64,000 nt of DNA from Streptomyces sp. NBC_00442 (GCF_036014195.1 NZ_CP107918.1:6944001-7008000); one strand, 5' to 3'; counted from the stretch's first letter, positions 41,194 through 49,904 are shown. The notes: generated by a model not told the origin, from the sequence alone. Numbers and translations: made by a program.

Positions 41194-41985
41194 TCATACC
41201 CAGGGCGGGGGCCCCTCGGGGATCAGCTGGTGCACGTCGAAGAGCACCGCGGCCTCCACGCCCATCGCCGACCCCGCGGCGCGCGCCAGCCAGGTCAGGA
41301 ACGGCCGCGGCGCGAAGGCGTCCGCCTCCGCGCCGAGCCCCTTGGTGTACTCGGCGTGCGCCGCCAACGAGGCGATTCCGCGCTCCAGGGGCTCACCGGT
41401 CACCTCCACCCCGTGTGTGGGCCGCTCCGCCCCCGCGAACGCGACGAACCGCACGCCGGGCCATGGTTCGAGGCCCTCATCCATGAGCTCGGGGAAGATC
41501 CACCGGTTCCCCGCGTCCCGCGCGGCGTCGAGCGCCGCGAGGCCGACGGCGCGGTGGTCGGCCTGATTGACGAGCCCGCCGATCATCCGCTCCGTGTACG
41601 CGCCGGAGAGCACGACCTCGGGGCGGGTCCTGCGCATGACCCGTACGATCTCGCGGCGCAGCTCCGTCCCGTACTCGACGACACCGTCCCGGTGTCCGAG
41701 GAAGGCGACCTCCGTGACCCCGACCTCGCGGGCCCCGGCCCGTTCCTCCTCCTCACGAAGGGGCGCGGCCCGGTCCGGGGGCACCGCGTCGATGCCGGCC
41801 TCCCCGCGCGTCGCCAGGAGATAGCCGACCTGTTTGCCCTGCGCGGTCCAGCGGGCGACGGCGGACGCGGTGCCGTACTCGATGTCGTCCGGGTGCGCCA
41901 CGACGGCCAGCGCCCGGGTCCAGTCCTCCGGCAGCGGGGGGAGCGGTGGCCCGCCGGTGCCGCCCAGCTCGTTGAAGGCACTCAT
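41194..41985 (-). CDS. PIG-L family deacetylase
   Basis: A 263-residue LmbE-like zinc-dependent N-deacetylase: AHPDDIEYG carries the metal-binding AHPDD motif, and NQADHRAVG supplies the third ligand histidine. Members include MshB and Mca of mycothiol metabolism and various antibiotic deacetylases; substrate here cannot be deduced. Typical length. It lies 148 bases downstream of dhaM, probably with its own promoter. Confidence 0.9.
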   Translation of the reverse strand: MSAFNELGGTGGPPLPPLPEDWTRALAVVAHPDDIEYGTASAVARWTAQGKQVGYLLATRGEAGIDAVPPDRAAPLREEEERAGAREVGVTEVAFLGHRDGVVEYGTELRREIVRVMRRTRPEVVLSGAYTERMIGGLVNQADHRAVGLAALDAARDAGNRWIFPELMDEGLEPWPGVRFVAFAGAERPTHGVEVTGEPLERGIASLAAHAEYTKGLGAEADAFAPRPFLTWLARAAGSAMGVEAAVLFDVHQLIPEGPPPWV

Positions 41986-42133
41986 GTCTCCATGATGGCT
42001 CCACCCCCCACCAGCCGCCCCTTCCCACCCGGGGCTCCGCCGAAAGCGGGTTGAGGGGCGCGGGAGCCGCCCCAGACACGGGCACGGTCCGCAGCCGAAG
42101 GCGGGCTCGGAAGGGGCGCGGGGGCCGGACGAC

Positions 42134-42544
42134 TCACACCTTGCGGTAGTCGTACGCCTCCGAGGCCGCCGCCTCCACCGCCGCCAGATCCGCCCCGGCC
42201 GACGCCGTGACCACGGCGGCCACCGCGCCCTCCACGAAGGGTGCGTCCAACAGCCGTGCCCCCGAAGGGAGTTCGCCCTCGGCGAGCAGCGCCTTGACCG
42301 TGAGGACCGCGCTGCCGAGGTCGGCCAGGACGGCCACGCCCGAGCCCCGGTCCACCGACCCGGCCGCCGCCACGATGAGTTCCTCGCTGGTGCCGAACCC
42401 GCCGTCGGGCAGGCCGCCCGCGGGGGCGACGGGGGCGGTGGCCCCGCCGCCCGCGAGGCCCCGGGCCAGGTCGGCCACCGCCGCCGCGACCGCCGCGCTG
42501 TGCGAGACGAGCACCACCCCGACCGGCCCCTTCGCCCCGCTCAC
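42134..42544 (-). CDS. dhaM: Dihydroxyacetone kinase phosphotransfer subunit DhaM
   Basis: A 136-residue EIIA-Man-like subunit; VVLVSHSAAV holds the phosphorylatable His15. It accepts phosphate from HPr and passes it to the ADP held by DhaL. It is the short single-domain form, without the HPr and EI-like domains of the E. coli protein. It overlaps dhaL by 4 bases (ATGA), which means coupled translation. Confidence 0.93.
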   Translation of the reverse strand: MSGAKGPVGVVLVSHSAAVAAAVADLARGLAGGGATAPVAPAGGLPDGGFGTSEELIVAAAGSVDRGSGVAVLADLGSAVLTVKALLAEGELPSGARLLDAPFVEGAVAAVVTASAGADLAAVEAAASEAYDYRKV

Positions 42545-43155
42545 GCGGCGGCCTCCACGAGCGCGCCGACGAGCAGCGCCGCCGATGTCGCCCCCGGGTC
42601 CTGATGGCCCACCGACCGTTCGCCGAGATAGCTGGCCCGCCCCTTGCGGGCCCGCAGCGGCACGGTCGCGAGCGCCCCGGCCTCGGCCGCCTCGGCCGCT
42701 GCCGCGAAGGACCGTCCCAGCGCCTCGACGGCGGGCAGCAGCGCGTCCAGCATCGTCTTGTCCCCGGCCGCCGCCCCGCCCAGCTGTCCGACCGCGGCCA
42801 CCCCGGCCCCGAGCGCCTCGGCGAGCTGCTCGCGGGTGACCTCGGCCGCGTCCCCGAGCGCCTTGCCCGTACGTCGCAGCAGCGTCCCGTACAGCGGGCC
42901 CGACGCGCCGCCGACCGTGGAGATCAACTGGCGCCCGGCGAGGGCGAGTACGGCCCCGGGGGTGTCCGGGGTCTCCTTGTCGAGCGTCGCCGACACGGCG
43001 GTGAAGCCGCGCCGCAGATTGGCTCCGTGGTCGGCGTCGCCGATCGCGGAGTCGAGATCGGTCAGGCGGGTCTCCTCCCGGCCCACCGCGGCGGCGGTCG
43101 CGGTCATCCAGCGGGACATGAACGCGGCGTCGAGCACGGCCTCTCCTTCCGTCAT
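42541..43155 (-). CDS. dhaL: Dihydroxyacetone kinase ADP-binding subunit DhaL
   Basis: A 204-residue all-helical subunit with the Mg-ADP motif LDSAIGDADHGANLRRGF and TVGGASGPLYGTLLRR. It phosphorylates dihydroxyacetone bound covalently to DhaK. Start at 43155 begins two bases after the dhaK stop; an upstream frame extension into dhaK is not needed. Confidence 0.94.
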   Translation of the reverse strand: MTEGEAVLDAAFMSRWMTATAAAVGREETRLTDLDSAIGDADHGANLRRGFTAVSATLDKETPDTPGAVLALAGRQLISTVGGASGPLYGTLLRRTGKALGDAAEVTREQLAEALGAGVAAVGQLGGAAAGDKTMLDALLPAVEALGRSFAAAAEAAEAGALATVPLRARKGRASYLGERSVGHQDPGATSAALLVGALVEAAA

Positions 43156-43157
43156 GG

Positions 43158-44150
43158 TCAGCAACCCCAGCGCAGTGCGGGCGTGTTGACGGGCGCGTCC
43201 CACAACCGGAGCAGCTCTTCGTCCACTTGACAGAGCGTCACCGAACAGCCCGCCATGTCCAGTGAGGTCACATAGTTCCCGACGAGCGTACGGGCCACCG
43301 GCACGCCCCGTTCGGCGAGCACCCGGTGCACCTCGGCGTTGAATCCGTACAGCTCCAGGAGCGGGGTGGCGCCCATCCCGTTGACGAGCAGCAGCACCGG
43401 GCTGGTCGGCCGAAGCTCGTCGAGGACGACGTGCACGGCGTAGTCCGCGATCTCCCGCGACGTCATCATCGCCCGCCGCTCGCGCCCCGGCTCCCCGTGA
43501 ATGCCGACCCCCAACTCCAGCTCACCCTGCGGGAGTTCGAAGGTCGGACTGCCCTTGGCGGGGGTCGCGCAGGCGCTCAGTGCCACCCCGAAGCTGCGCG
43601 CGCTCGCGTTGACCCGGCGGGCGATCGCCTCGACCCGCTCCAGCGGGGCGCCCTCCGCGGCGGCGGCCCCGGCGATCTTCTCGACGAACAGGGTGGCGCC
43701 GGTGCCGCGCCGGCCCGCCGTGTAGAGGCTGTCGGTGACCGCCACATCGTCGTCCACCAGGACCTTGGCGACGCTCACCCCCTCGTCCTCGGCGAGTTCG
43801 GCCGCCATGTCGAAGTTGAGGACGTCGCCGGTGTAGTTCTTGACGACGAACAGGACTCCCGCACCCCCGTCCACGGCCGCCGCGGCCCGTACCATCTGAT
43901 CCGGCACCGGTGAGGTGAACACCTCACCGGGACACGCGGCGGCGAGCATGCCCGGTCCCACGAAACCCGCGTGCAGCGGCTCGTGACCCGACCCGCCGCC
44001 CGACACGAGGGCCACCTGCCGGGCCACGGGTGCGTCCCGTCGCAGCACCACCCGGTTCTCCACGTCGACGGTGAGCGAGGGATGCGCGGCGGCGATTCCG
44101 CGCAGTGCGTCGGCGACGACGCTCTCGGGCACGTTGATGAGCATGTTCAC
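43158..44150 (-). CDS. dhaK: Dihydroxyacetone kinase substrate-binding subunit DhaK
   Basis: A 330-residue subunit: VALVSGGGSGHEPLHAGFVGPGML near the N-terminus and VGIHGEPGRERR, whose histidine forms the hemiaminal with dihydroxyacetone. With DhaL and DhaM it makes dihydroxyacetone phosphate at the expense of PEP. Start is uncertain among ATG 44153, GTG 44150 and ATG 44144; GTG 44150 has the best spacing from GGAGG. It follows the GDPD gene by about 43 bases, so the four genes likely form one operon. Confidence 0.94.
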   Translation of the reverse strand: MNMLINVPESVVADALRGIAAAHPSLTVDVENRVVLRRDAPVARQVALVSGGGSGHEPLHAGFVGPGMLAAACPGEVFTSPVPDQMVRAAAAVDGGAGVLFVVKNYTGDVLNFDMAAELAEDEGVSVAKVLVDDDVAVTDSLYTAGRRGTGATLFVEKIAGAAAAEGAPLERVEAIARRVNASARSFGVALSACATPAKGSPTFELPQGELELGVGIHGEPGRERRAMMTSREIADYAVHVVLDELRPTSPVLLLVNGMGATPLLELYGFNAEVHRVLAERGVPVARTLVGNYVTSLDMAGCSVTLCQVDEELLRLWDAPVNTPALRWGC

Positions 44151-44193
44151 CATGACCTCCAGGCGAGGCGTGCGGAGTATGACGGCCCCAGTA

Positions 44194-45081
44194 TCACGCG
44201 CGCCCCGGCTCGCGGGCCGCCTTCTCGATGACGTCGGGCCGGTCGGTGATGATGCCGTCGACGCCGAGCCTCACCAGCGCGGTGGCGGCGCCCGCGCTGT
44301 CGACGGTCCAGGCGTTGACGCGCATCCTCGGCCAGTGCGGGCTCTTGAGGGCGTGCACCGCGTGGACGTACTCGGACGTCACCGCGCGCTGCTCGGTGTT
44401 GATCTCGTCCACGTAGGCGGCGTACTGCTCCAGTCGGGCGGCGGGCGGGGTGCCCAGGAGGCCGGTGCGCACCGTGGGGCGCAGCCGGTGCGTGGTGCGC
44501 AGTGCGGGGGCGCTGAAGCTCTGGATGACCAGGCGGCCGGCGAGATGCGGCCCGTCGAGCCAGCCGGCCCTGCCGAGGGCGTCCAGGGTCTGGCGCTCGA
44601 TGCCCGGATAGAGGTCGGGCCGCTTCAGTTCGAGCAGGAGGCTCTGGCCGGTGCGGTCGAGCAGGGCCAGGTACTCCTGGAGGGTGGGGACGCGTTCGCC
44701 GCGGAAGCGCGGTGCGAACCAGCCTCCGGCGTCGAGCTTCTTGATCTCGGCGAGCGTGAACGAGCCCACCGCCCAGGGGGAGCGCCCCGGATCGCGCTGC
44801 TCGGCGTCGGTGGTGCGGTCCAGGGTGGTGTCGTGGATGACGACGAGCGCTCCGTCGGCGGTGCGCTGCACATCGTTCTCCACCCAGTCCACGCCGAGGG
44901 CCGCGGCGCTGCGCACCGAGGGGAGGGTGTTCTCCGGTGCGCGGGCCGGAGCCCCACGGTGTCCGAAGACCGTGAGGTGCCCGGCCGCCGGGGCGGCCCG
45001 CGTCGTGTGGACGGGCAGGGCGAGGGCGATGACCCCGCAGAGCGCGCCGACGACGGTGGACACGGCGATGCGGTGACGCAT
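44194..45081 (-). CDS. Secreted glycerophosphodiester phosphodiesterase
   Basis: A 295-residue exported GDPD: signal peptide (MRHRIAVSTVVGALCGVIALAL...TRA), then TVFGHRGAPARAPENTLPSV with the HRG catalytic histidine, WVENDVQRTADGALVVIHDTTLDRTT and the C-terminal MRVNAWTVDSAGAATALVRLGVDGIITDRPD. It cleaves deacylated phospholipids to glycerol 3-phosphate and an alcohol outside the membrane. ATG at 45081 has GAGGA six bases upstream; ATG 45087 has it too close. Being first in the dha operon suggests a shared glycerol-scavenging role. Confidence 0.93.
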   Translation of the reverse strand: MRHRIAVSTVVGALCGVIALALPVHTTRAAPAAGHLTVFGHRGAPARAPENTLPSVRSAAALGVDWVENDVQRTADGALVVIHDTTLDRTTDAEQRDPGRSPWAVGSFTLAEIKKLDAGGWFAPRFRGERVPTLQEYLALLDRTGQSLLLELKRPDLYPGIERQTLDALGRAGWLDGPHLAGRLVIQSFSAPALRTTHRLRPTVRTGLLGTPPAARLEQYAAYVDEINTEQRAVTSEYVHAVHALKSPHWPRMRVNAWTVDSAGAATALVRLGVDGIITDRPDVIEKAAREPGRA

Positions 45082-45255
45082 GGGCATTCCTCACGACGAC
45101 TCGGATCGACGTCCGCGAGGGTGCCAGTGCGCGGGGCGCGGCAGCGGTTGCGCCGGGGAGCGGCGGGCCACGAGGCGGCCGTGTTCCCCGGTGAGGGTGG
45201 CTTCCGTTCGGTCACAGGGCCCAGGGGCGAGCACATGAACGGCCGGGGAGCCGGG

Positions 45256-45504
45256 TCACTCCTTGCCCTCGTAGCGCCGCTCGAAGCGGGCGATCCGGCC
45301 CTCCGTGTCGACCGTCCGCGCCTTGCCCGTGTAGAAGGGGTGGCTCTCGGCGGAGATCTCCACGTCGATGACCGGGTAGGTGTTTCCGTCGTCCCAGTCG
45401 ATGGTCTCCTCGCTCGTCGCGGTCGACCGGGTCAGGAAGGCGAATCCGGCGGAGCGGTCACGGAAGACGACCGCCTGGTACGGGGGCTGCTTGTCGCGCT
45501 GCAT
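45256..45504 (-). CDS. rpmE2: Ribosomal protein L31 type B (zinc-free)
   Basis: An 82-residue L31: [18 protein letters not shown] and [28 protein letters not shown] are diagnostic. It lacks the CxxC zinc pairs of type A, so it is the zinc-independent paralogue that replaces the zinc form during zinc starvation. Such genes are usually repressed by Zur, but I do not see a clear Zur box upstream. Confidence 0.94.
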   Translation of the reverse strand: MQRDKQPPYQAVVFRDRSAGFAFLTRSTATSEETIDWDDGNTYPVIDVEISAESHPFYTGKARTVDTEGRIARFERRYEGKE

Positions 45505-45579
45505 GGGGACTCCGGGGGGTGTCGGTCGCCGCGTGTCGCCGCGGGGTCGGGGTCGGGTCGTGCGGGGCGGGGGCTGCCG

Positions 45580-45651
45580 GGCGGTCCGGACGGTCCGGGC
45601 GGTCCGGTAGGCCCGGTAGGCCCGGACCGTCCGGTAGGCCCGAGGGCTCCG
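45580..45651. repeat. 9-bp tandem repeat array
   Basis: Eight contiguous 9-mers share the ending YCCG: GGCGGTCCG, GACGGTCCG, GGCGGTCCG, GTAGGCCCG, GTAGGCCCG, GACCGTCCG, GTAGGCCCG and AGGGCTCCG. It lies in the 226-bp gap between L31 and DUF5709; on the minus strand it would read as a collagen-like Gly-Pro run, but no start or ribosome binding site makes that a credible gene. Confidence 0.8.
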
Positions 45652-45730
45652 GAAGCCGGCCTGCTCCCGGCCTGCTCACCGTGCCACCGTCGCCGGCGGG
45701 GTTCGTGGGCCTCCTGATGTCATCCGGGAC

Positions 45731-46219
45731 TCACGTGGTCTCGAAACCGTCGAGGTTCTCGATGTCGTCCTCGTCGACGACGTGCATGGCCGCCTCTTCG
45801 GCTGAGGCGGCGGCCCCGTCCAGGCCGATGTCCGTGGCGAGCATCCGCGTCTCCTCGTCGGGGTGTGCGCCCTCGTCGGGGGCGACGAGCCGCCCGGCGC
45901 GCGCGCCGCCGACCTCGTTGTCGCGCGGCTCGCCGTCGGTGTCCCAGGTGTCGCCCATGCCGTCGCCGTCGGCCACGGCCACCTCCGGGACCTCGTCGAA
46001 GAGGCGCTGCTCCAGGCTCTCGCCGCGCAGCCGCTCGGTGGCCGTGACGCCGGAGCGCTCCACCGCCCAGGGGCGTTCGGGCGGTGAGTAGCCCGTGTCG
46101 AGGGGATCGGCGGGGCCGTCGTCGAGGGTGTCCTCGGCGCCCAGGATGCCTTCGTCGTCCTGCACTTCGGAGCCGTCGGGCTGGTAGACGTCGTCCCCCC
46201 ACGTCTCGCTGTCGACCAC
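45731..46219 (-). CDS. DUF5709 domain protein
   Basis: A 162-residue strongly acidic soluble protein with the DUF5709 core YQPDGSEVQDDEGILGAEDTLDDGPADPLDTGYSPPERPW. No catalytic motif is visible; the family is restricted to actinomycetes and its role is unknown. GTG at 46219 is chosen for AGGAGG six bases upstream. Confidence 0.87.
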   Translation of the reverse strand: MVDSETWGDDVYQPDGSEVQDDEGILGAEDTLDDGPADPLDTGYSPPERPWAVERSGVTATERLRGESLEQRLFDEVPEVAVADGDGMGDTWDTDGEPRDNEVGGARAGRLVAPDEGAHPDEETRMLATDIGLDGAAASAEEAAMHVVDEDDIENLDGFETT

Positions 46220-46348
46220 GGCTACCTCCTGGGTCGCGACCAGTGGTGCGCACGCCGCGGGGTCCGGCCCGGCCTGCCTCTCCAGTCTCGGCCCGGCGGG
46301 CGCCGACGACCACCGCACGCGAGCCGGGCGGGTGACCGGTACACCACT

Positions 46349-46362
46349 TTGAACGCGTTCAA
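46349..46362. promoter_or_regulatory. Perfect 14-bp palindrome upstream of the epimerase gene
   Basis: TTGAACGCGTTCAA is a perfect palindrome, 42 bases before the start of the TIGR01777 gene, and could be a TetR-type operator or part of the divergent promoter. Confidence 0.55.
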
Positions 46363-46403
46363 GTTCTTGCGATAGGATCGGTTCCACCTACTGAGGGGGC
46401 GCC

Positions 46404-47381
46404 ATGAAGGTAGTGATTCCCGGCGGCACGGGGCAGGTCGGCTCGATCCTGGACCGGGCGCTGACCGCCGCGGGCCATGATGTCGTGATCCTCACGCGGC
46501 GGCCGCACGGTCCGCGCCAGGTGGGCTGGGACGGGGAGACACCCGGCGGGTGGGCGGACGTGGTCGACGGCAGCGACGTCGTCATCAACCTGGCCGGCCG
46601 CAGCGTGAGCTGCCGATACACCGAGAAGAATCTGCGGGCCATGATGGATTCGCGGGTACGTTCCGCCCGAGCCGTCGGCGAGGCCATCGGCGCGGCCGCG
46701 CGGCCCCCGAAGCTGTGGCTCCAGATGAGCACCGCCACCGTGTACGCGCACCGCTTCGACGCCGCCCACGACGAGGCGACCGGGATCCTGGGCGGCTCCG
46801 AGCCGGACGTCCCGGGCTACTGGGCGTTCAGCGTGGAGATCGCCAAGGCGTGGGAGGCGGCTCAGGCGGAGGCCGTGACGCCGGGCACCCGCAAGGTCGC
46901 CCTGCGCTCGGCGATGGTGATGAGCCCCGACCGTGCGGGCGTCTTCGACGTGCTCCAGAAGCTGGCCGTGCTCGGCCTCGGCGGCCCGGTCGCGGGCGGG
47001 GCGCAGTACGTGTCCTGGATCCACGACCGTGACTTCGTCCGGGCGGTCGACTTCCTCGTGCGGCGCGAGGACATCACGGGACCGGTGAACCTGGCCGCCC
47101 CCCACCCGCTGCCGCAGCGCGCGTTCATGCGCGCCCTGCGCGGCGCCCGGGGCATCCCGGTGGGGCTGCCCGCCACCAAGTGGATGGCTGAACTCGGCGC
47201 GTTCGCGCTGCGCTCGGACACCGAACTCCTCCTCAAGAGCCGCCGGGTGGTGCCCGGCCGCCTCCTGAACGCCGGCTTCGCCTTCGCCCACCCCCAGTGG
47301 CCCGCGGCCGCCGCCGATCTGGTCGTCCGGGCGCGCGCGGGCCGGCGCGGGGGAGCGGCCCAGGGCCCGCCCGACCATTGA
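46404..47381 (+). CDS. TIGR01777 family NAD(P)-binding epimerase-like protein
   Basis: A 325-residue short-chain dehydrogenase-like protein: VVIPGGTGQVGSIL for the dinucleotide, VINLAGRSVSCRYTEKN, and the C-terminal DUF1731 region (WMAELGAFALRSDTELLLKSRRVVPGRLLNAGFAFAHPQW). Members (YfcH, plant SulA) have no firmly known substrate. GTG and ATG alternatives are absent; ATG 46404 follows GAGGGGG. Confidence 0.93.
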   Translation: MKVVIPGGTGQVGSILDRALTAAGHDVVILTRRPHGPRQVGWDGETPGGWADVVDGSDVVINLAGRSVSCRYTEKNLRAMMDSRVRSARAVGEAIGAAARPPKLWLQMSTATVYAHRFDAAHDEATGILGGSEPDVPGYWAFSVEIAKAWEAAQAEAVTPGTRKVALRSAMVMSPDRAGVFDVLQKLAVLGLGGPVAGGAQYVSWIHDRDFVRAVDFLVRREDITGPVNLAAPHPLPQRAFMRALRGARGIPVGLPATKWMAELGAFALRSDTELLLKSRRVVPGRLLNAGFAFAHPQWPAAAADLVVRARAGRRGGAAQGPPDH

Positions 47382-47420
47382 TCAGTTAGTGGGGCGTGGC
47401 GAGCCGCCATTGCCGCCGCA

Positions 47421-47449
47421 GGGACCATCCCCGCGTGCGCGGGGAACAG
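47421..47449. CRISPR. Single type I-E CRISPR-like repeat unit
   Basis: A 29-base unit beginning GGGACCATCCCCGCG and ending CGCGGGGAACAG matches the type I-E repeat pattern of actinomycetes, with the CCCCGCG/CGCGGGG stem. No second copy and no cas gene occurs nearby, so it is an orphan or relic unit. Because it forms a hairpin between two convergent genes, it could instead serve simply as a terminator. The rest of 47382-47555 shows nothing else. Confidence 0.55.
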
Positions 47450-47555
47450 GGCGATCAGGGGGTTCAGGCGGATCCGGGGGGGGGCATAGAGGGAGGGCGA
47501 ACGCAGACCCATGCGCGGTTCGGGGCAGAGGCGGCGCTGCCCGACGGGGTTCGCC

Positions 47556-48467
47556 TCAGTCGGCTGTCCGGCCGGTCCATCTGGTGAAGCGCCGCAGGCC
47601 CCTTCGGCTGCGCTTGAGCGGCGTGTCCTCCGGGGCGGCGGAGCCCTGGGCCGCGGTGAGAGCCGCGGCCGGACGTTCCACCGGGGCTTCCAGGTACTGG
47701 CTGCCCTGTTCGAGCCGGTTCCGGACCGCGAGCGCCATGGTCTGGTGGGCTTGATGCTGTACCAGGCCCGCAGCGGCCAACCGGTCCCACATGTACAGCA
47801 GTTCCTGCCCTCGGGCCGCCACTTGGCTCGCGTCCTCGAGTCGTTGCCAAGCCGCGGTGGCGCGCGCGACCTCGGGCGCGGCCCGGCTGAGGTCGGTACG
47901 GCACCGGATGCGCGCGACGGTGAGCGCGAGCACGGTGGAGACCGTGTAGTCGCCGCGCAGGAACGCCATGTAGGCCTCGATCGCCCGCGCCTCGAGCGAA
48001 AGGTCGTCCTCCACGCCCCGGCGCAGCGTCAGGTGCTCGCGCAGAGCGCTGGCCAGGACGAACGCCGCGTGCAGCTCCTCCCGCTGCGCGTGCTGGATGA
48101 TCCGCTCGACGCGGGCGAGCGGGGGGAACGCCTGCTCCTCCGCCTCGGTTCGCTCGCGGCCGGGCGGCAGGTCCTCCTCCTCGGCGATCGTGTAGCTGGA
48201 GCCGTCCGGGTGCACCCGGACCCGAGCGACCTGCTGCGCGGTGCGGTCCACGACCGTTGCCGCCACCGGAGCCCCCAGGGTGCGGGCGAACATCGCCACG
48301 GCGTCGAGGATCGCCTCGTTGGGCGGCCTGGTGCCGCCCATGGTCAGCAAATGACCGTTGACCACGGTCGATCCGTCCTCGGCGACGTACGCGTCCAGGC
48401 GGATCAACGGCTGCGCGCTGAGCGCGGGCAGATTTCCCTCGTCACGGGATACGGGCAAGTGGGGCAT
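47556..48467 (-). CDS. Hypothetical protein, partner of the NlpC/P60 gene
   Basis: A 303-residue soluble protein I do not recognise. It begins LPALSAQPLIRLDAYVAEDGSTVVNGHLLTMGGTRPP and contains a helical C-terminal half rich in Ala, Glu and Arg (RIIQHAQREELHAAFVLASALREHLTLRRG). No signal peptide, TM segment or catalytic motif. It starts about 6 bases after the NlpC/P60 stop, so it is co-transcribed with it, which hints at a role near the cell wall or in a conjugation-like locus. Confidence 0.7.
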   Translation of the reverse strand: MPHLPVSRDEGNLPALSAQPLIRLDAYVAEDGSTVVNGHLLTMGGTRPPNEAILDAVAMFARTLGAPVAATVVDRTAQQVARVRVHPDGSSYTIAEEEDLPPGRERTEAEEQAFPPLARVERIIQHAQREELHAAFVLASALREHLTLRRGVEDDLSLEARAIEAYMAFLRGDYTVSTVLALTVARIRCRTDLSRAAPEVARATAAWQRLEDASQVAARGQELLYMWDRLAAAGLVQHQAHQTMALAVRNRLEQGSQYLEAPVERPAAALTAAQGSAAPEDTPLKRSRRGLRRFTRWTGRTAD

Positions 48468-48473
48468 ATCCGC

Positions 48474-49631
48474 TCAGCCTCCGGGTCGGACCACGCCGAG
48501 GATCGGCATGGATGCGGCCGGTGCGGTCGTGATCGTACGTCCTGGTCGAGGAGCGTGGACGATCTGTCCGCCTCCGATGTACATGCCCACGTGCGTGGCA
48601 TCGTTGAAGTAGATGATCAGATCGCCGGGTTGGGCGGACGAGAGGCTGACGTGGCGCAGTCCCTGCCACTGGGCCTGTGAGGTACGGGGTATGGGATGTC
48701 CGGCATGGGCCCATGCCACGGAGGTGAGCCCCGAGCAGTCGTACGACGAGGGGCCCACATCACCCCACCCGTAGGGCTTGCCGATCTGGGCCATGGCGAA
48801 GGAGACGGCCTGTCCGGCCCTGCCGCTCACGGCCGGCGCGCCGCCCGAAGGTCCGTTGCCGGAAGGCCCGTTGCCCGTGCCACCCTTGTTGGCCGGCCCC
48901 GCGTTCGCGCCGGGACCGGGCCACTTGGACGTGGCCTCGTTCTCCTTCTGCTTCTCCAACTGGGCCAGCCCATTGGCCTGTTCGGACTTCAGGCCCGCCT
49001 CGATCCGCTCGGCGTCGGCGATCTTGTTCTGGATCTTTTCCTTCGCGTCGGCCTTGTCGGCGAGGGTCTTCTTGAGGTCACGCAGGTTCTTCGTCGCGGC
49101 CTCGGTCTGCCGGTCGAGCTCGGCGCGGGCAGTCTTCTGGTTCTCGTAGATGTTGTGGAGCGTGTCGCGGGTCCGGGCGGCCTGCGCGGCGTCCGGGAGC
49201 GCGTTCTCGGGATGGTCACCGAGTATCAACTGGAAGCCCGCGGAGCTGAAGTAGTCCCCGCGGTACTGCGCTCGGGCCGCCGCCCCCGCGAGGTCGTGCA
49301 GGGCCTGCGCCCGGCCCTGGGTACGGGCGAGGTCGCTCTGGAGGGACGCCAGTCGCTTGGACTGCCCGGTCGCCTTCTCGTTGGCGGCGTCGTACGCCTC
49401 TGTCGCCACCTCTGCCTCGCGGTAGAGGCCGTCAAGCTGACTGCGGATCTCTTCCAGGGGGCCGCCGTCGGCAGGTTTCGGGTCGTTGGGAGCCGCGTAG
49501 CTTGGGCCCGGTACGAGGATGACCGCGCCGACAAGGGCTGCCAGAGCGACCCGGCTTCGCAGCTGTCTACCGCCGGTCGACAGGTTCATCAGCGCCACTT
49601 TCAGGAGGCCGGGTACGAGAGTTCGGATCAC
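48474..49631 (-). CDS. Secreted NlpC/P60 (C40) peptidoglycan peptidase
   Basis: A 385-residue exported protein: a signal peptide near residues 20-46 (VALAALVGAVILVPGPSYA), a long coiled coil at about 60-230 (SQLDGLYREAEVATEAYDAANEKATGQSKRLASLQSDL...), a Gly/Pro/Asn linker and a C40 domain with the catalytic cysteine in YDCSGLTSVAWAHAG and the histidine in THVGMYIGGG. It cuts peptide stems of the cell wall. Start choice between GTG 49631 and ATG 49589 is open. No c-di-AMP riboswitch was evident upstream. Confidence 0.9.
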   Translation of the reverse strand: MIRTLVPGLLKVALMNLSTGGRQLRSRVALAALVGAVILVPGPSYAAPNDPKPADGGPLEEIRSQLDGLYREAEVATEAYDAANEKATGQSKRLASLQSDLARTQGRAQALHDLAGAAARAQYRGDYFSSAGFQLILGDHPENALPDAAQAARTRDTLHNIYENQKTARAELDRQTEAATKNLRDLKKTLADKADAKEKIQNKIADAERIEAGLKSEQANGLAQLEKQKENEATSKWPGPGANAGPANKGGTGNGPSGNGPSGGAPAVSGRAGQAVSFAMAQIGKPYGWGDVGPSSYDCSGLTSVAWAHAGHPIPRTSQAQWQGLRHVSLSSAQPGDLIIYFNDATHVGMYIGGGQIVHAPRPGRTITTAPAASMPILGVVRPGG

Positions 49632-49904
49632 GACCTACCATCAGGGTGGTCAAGTTGGGTCATACGGAGATCCGTTCAACCCATGAACACACTATCCGCA
49701 CGCGAACGGTAGATCCTCGTACCCCCACCTGGGTCACCGTGTACGCGTCCGATTCTTCGGCCACAGTTGGCCGATTCCCGTCGTGACTGGTGGTGGCCCG
49801 TGGTGGCTCCCGGCCCACCGTTTCCACGAGAGCGAGCCGGCCGAGCTCCCGCTACGGGGCCGCAGTCGACCTCGCCCCGCTCGTCTTCCGGCGCGGCGAA
49901 CCCA

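Noticed and set aside
45458..45679. A collagen-like Gly-Pro protein on the minus strand.
   Set aside because: The run is only the translation of a 9-bp repeat and lacks a credible start or ribosome binding site.
45505..45730. A Zur box for the zinc-free L31 gene.
   Set aside because: No TGAAAATGATTTTCA-like sequence was found in the upstream gap.
47400..47560. A CRISPR array.
   Set aside because: Only one repeat-like unit is present, with no second copy and no cas gene nearby; kept as a single repeat unit.
49632..49780. A c-di-AMP (ydaO-type) riboswitch ahead of the NlpC/P60 gene.
   Set aside because: Such leaders precede some Streptomyces cell wall hydrolase genes, but I could not see the conserved core or pairing here.
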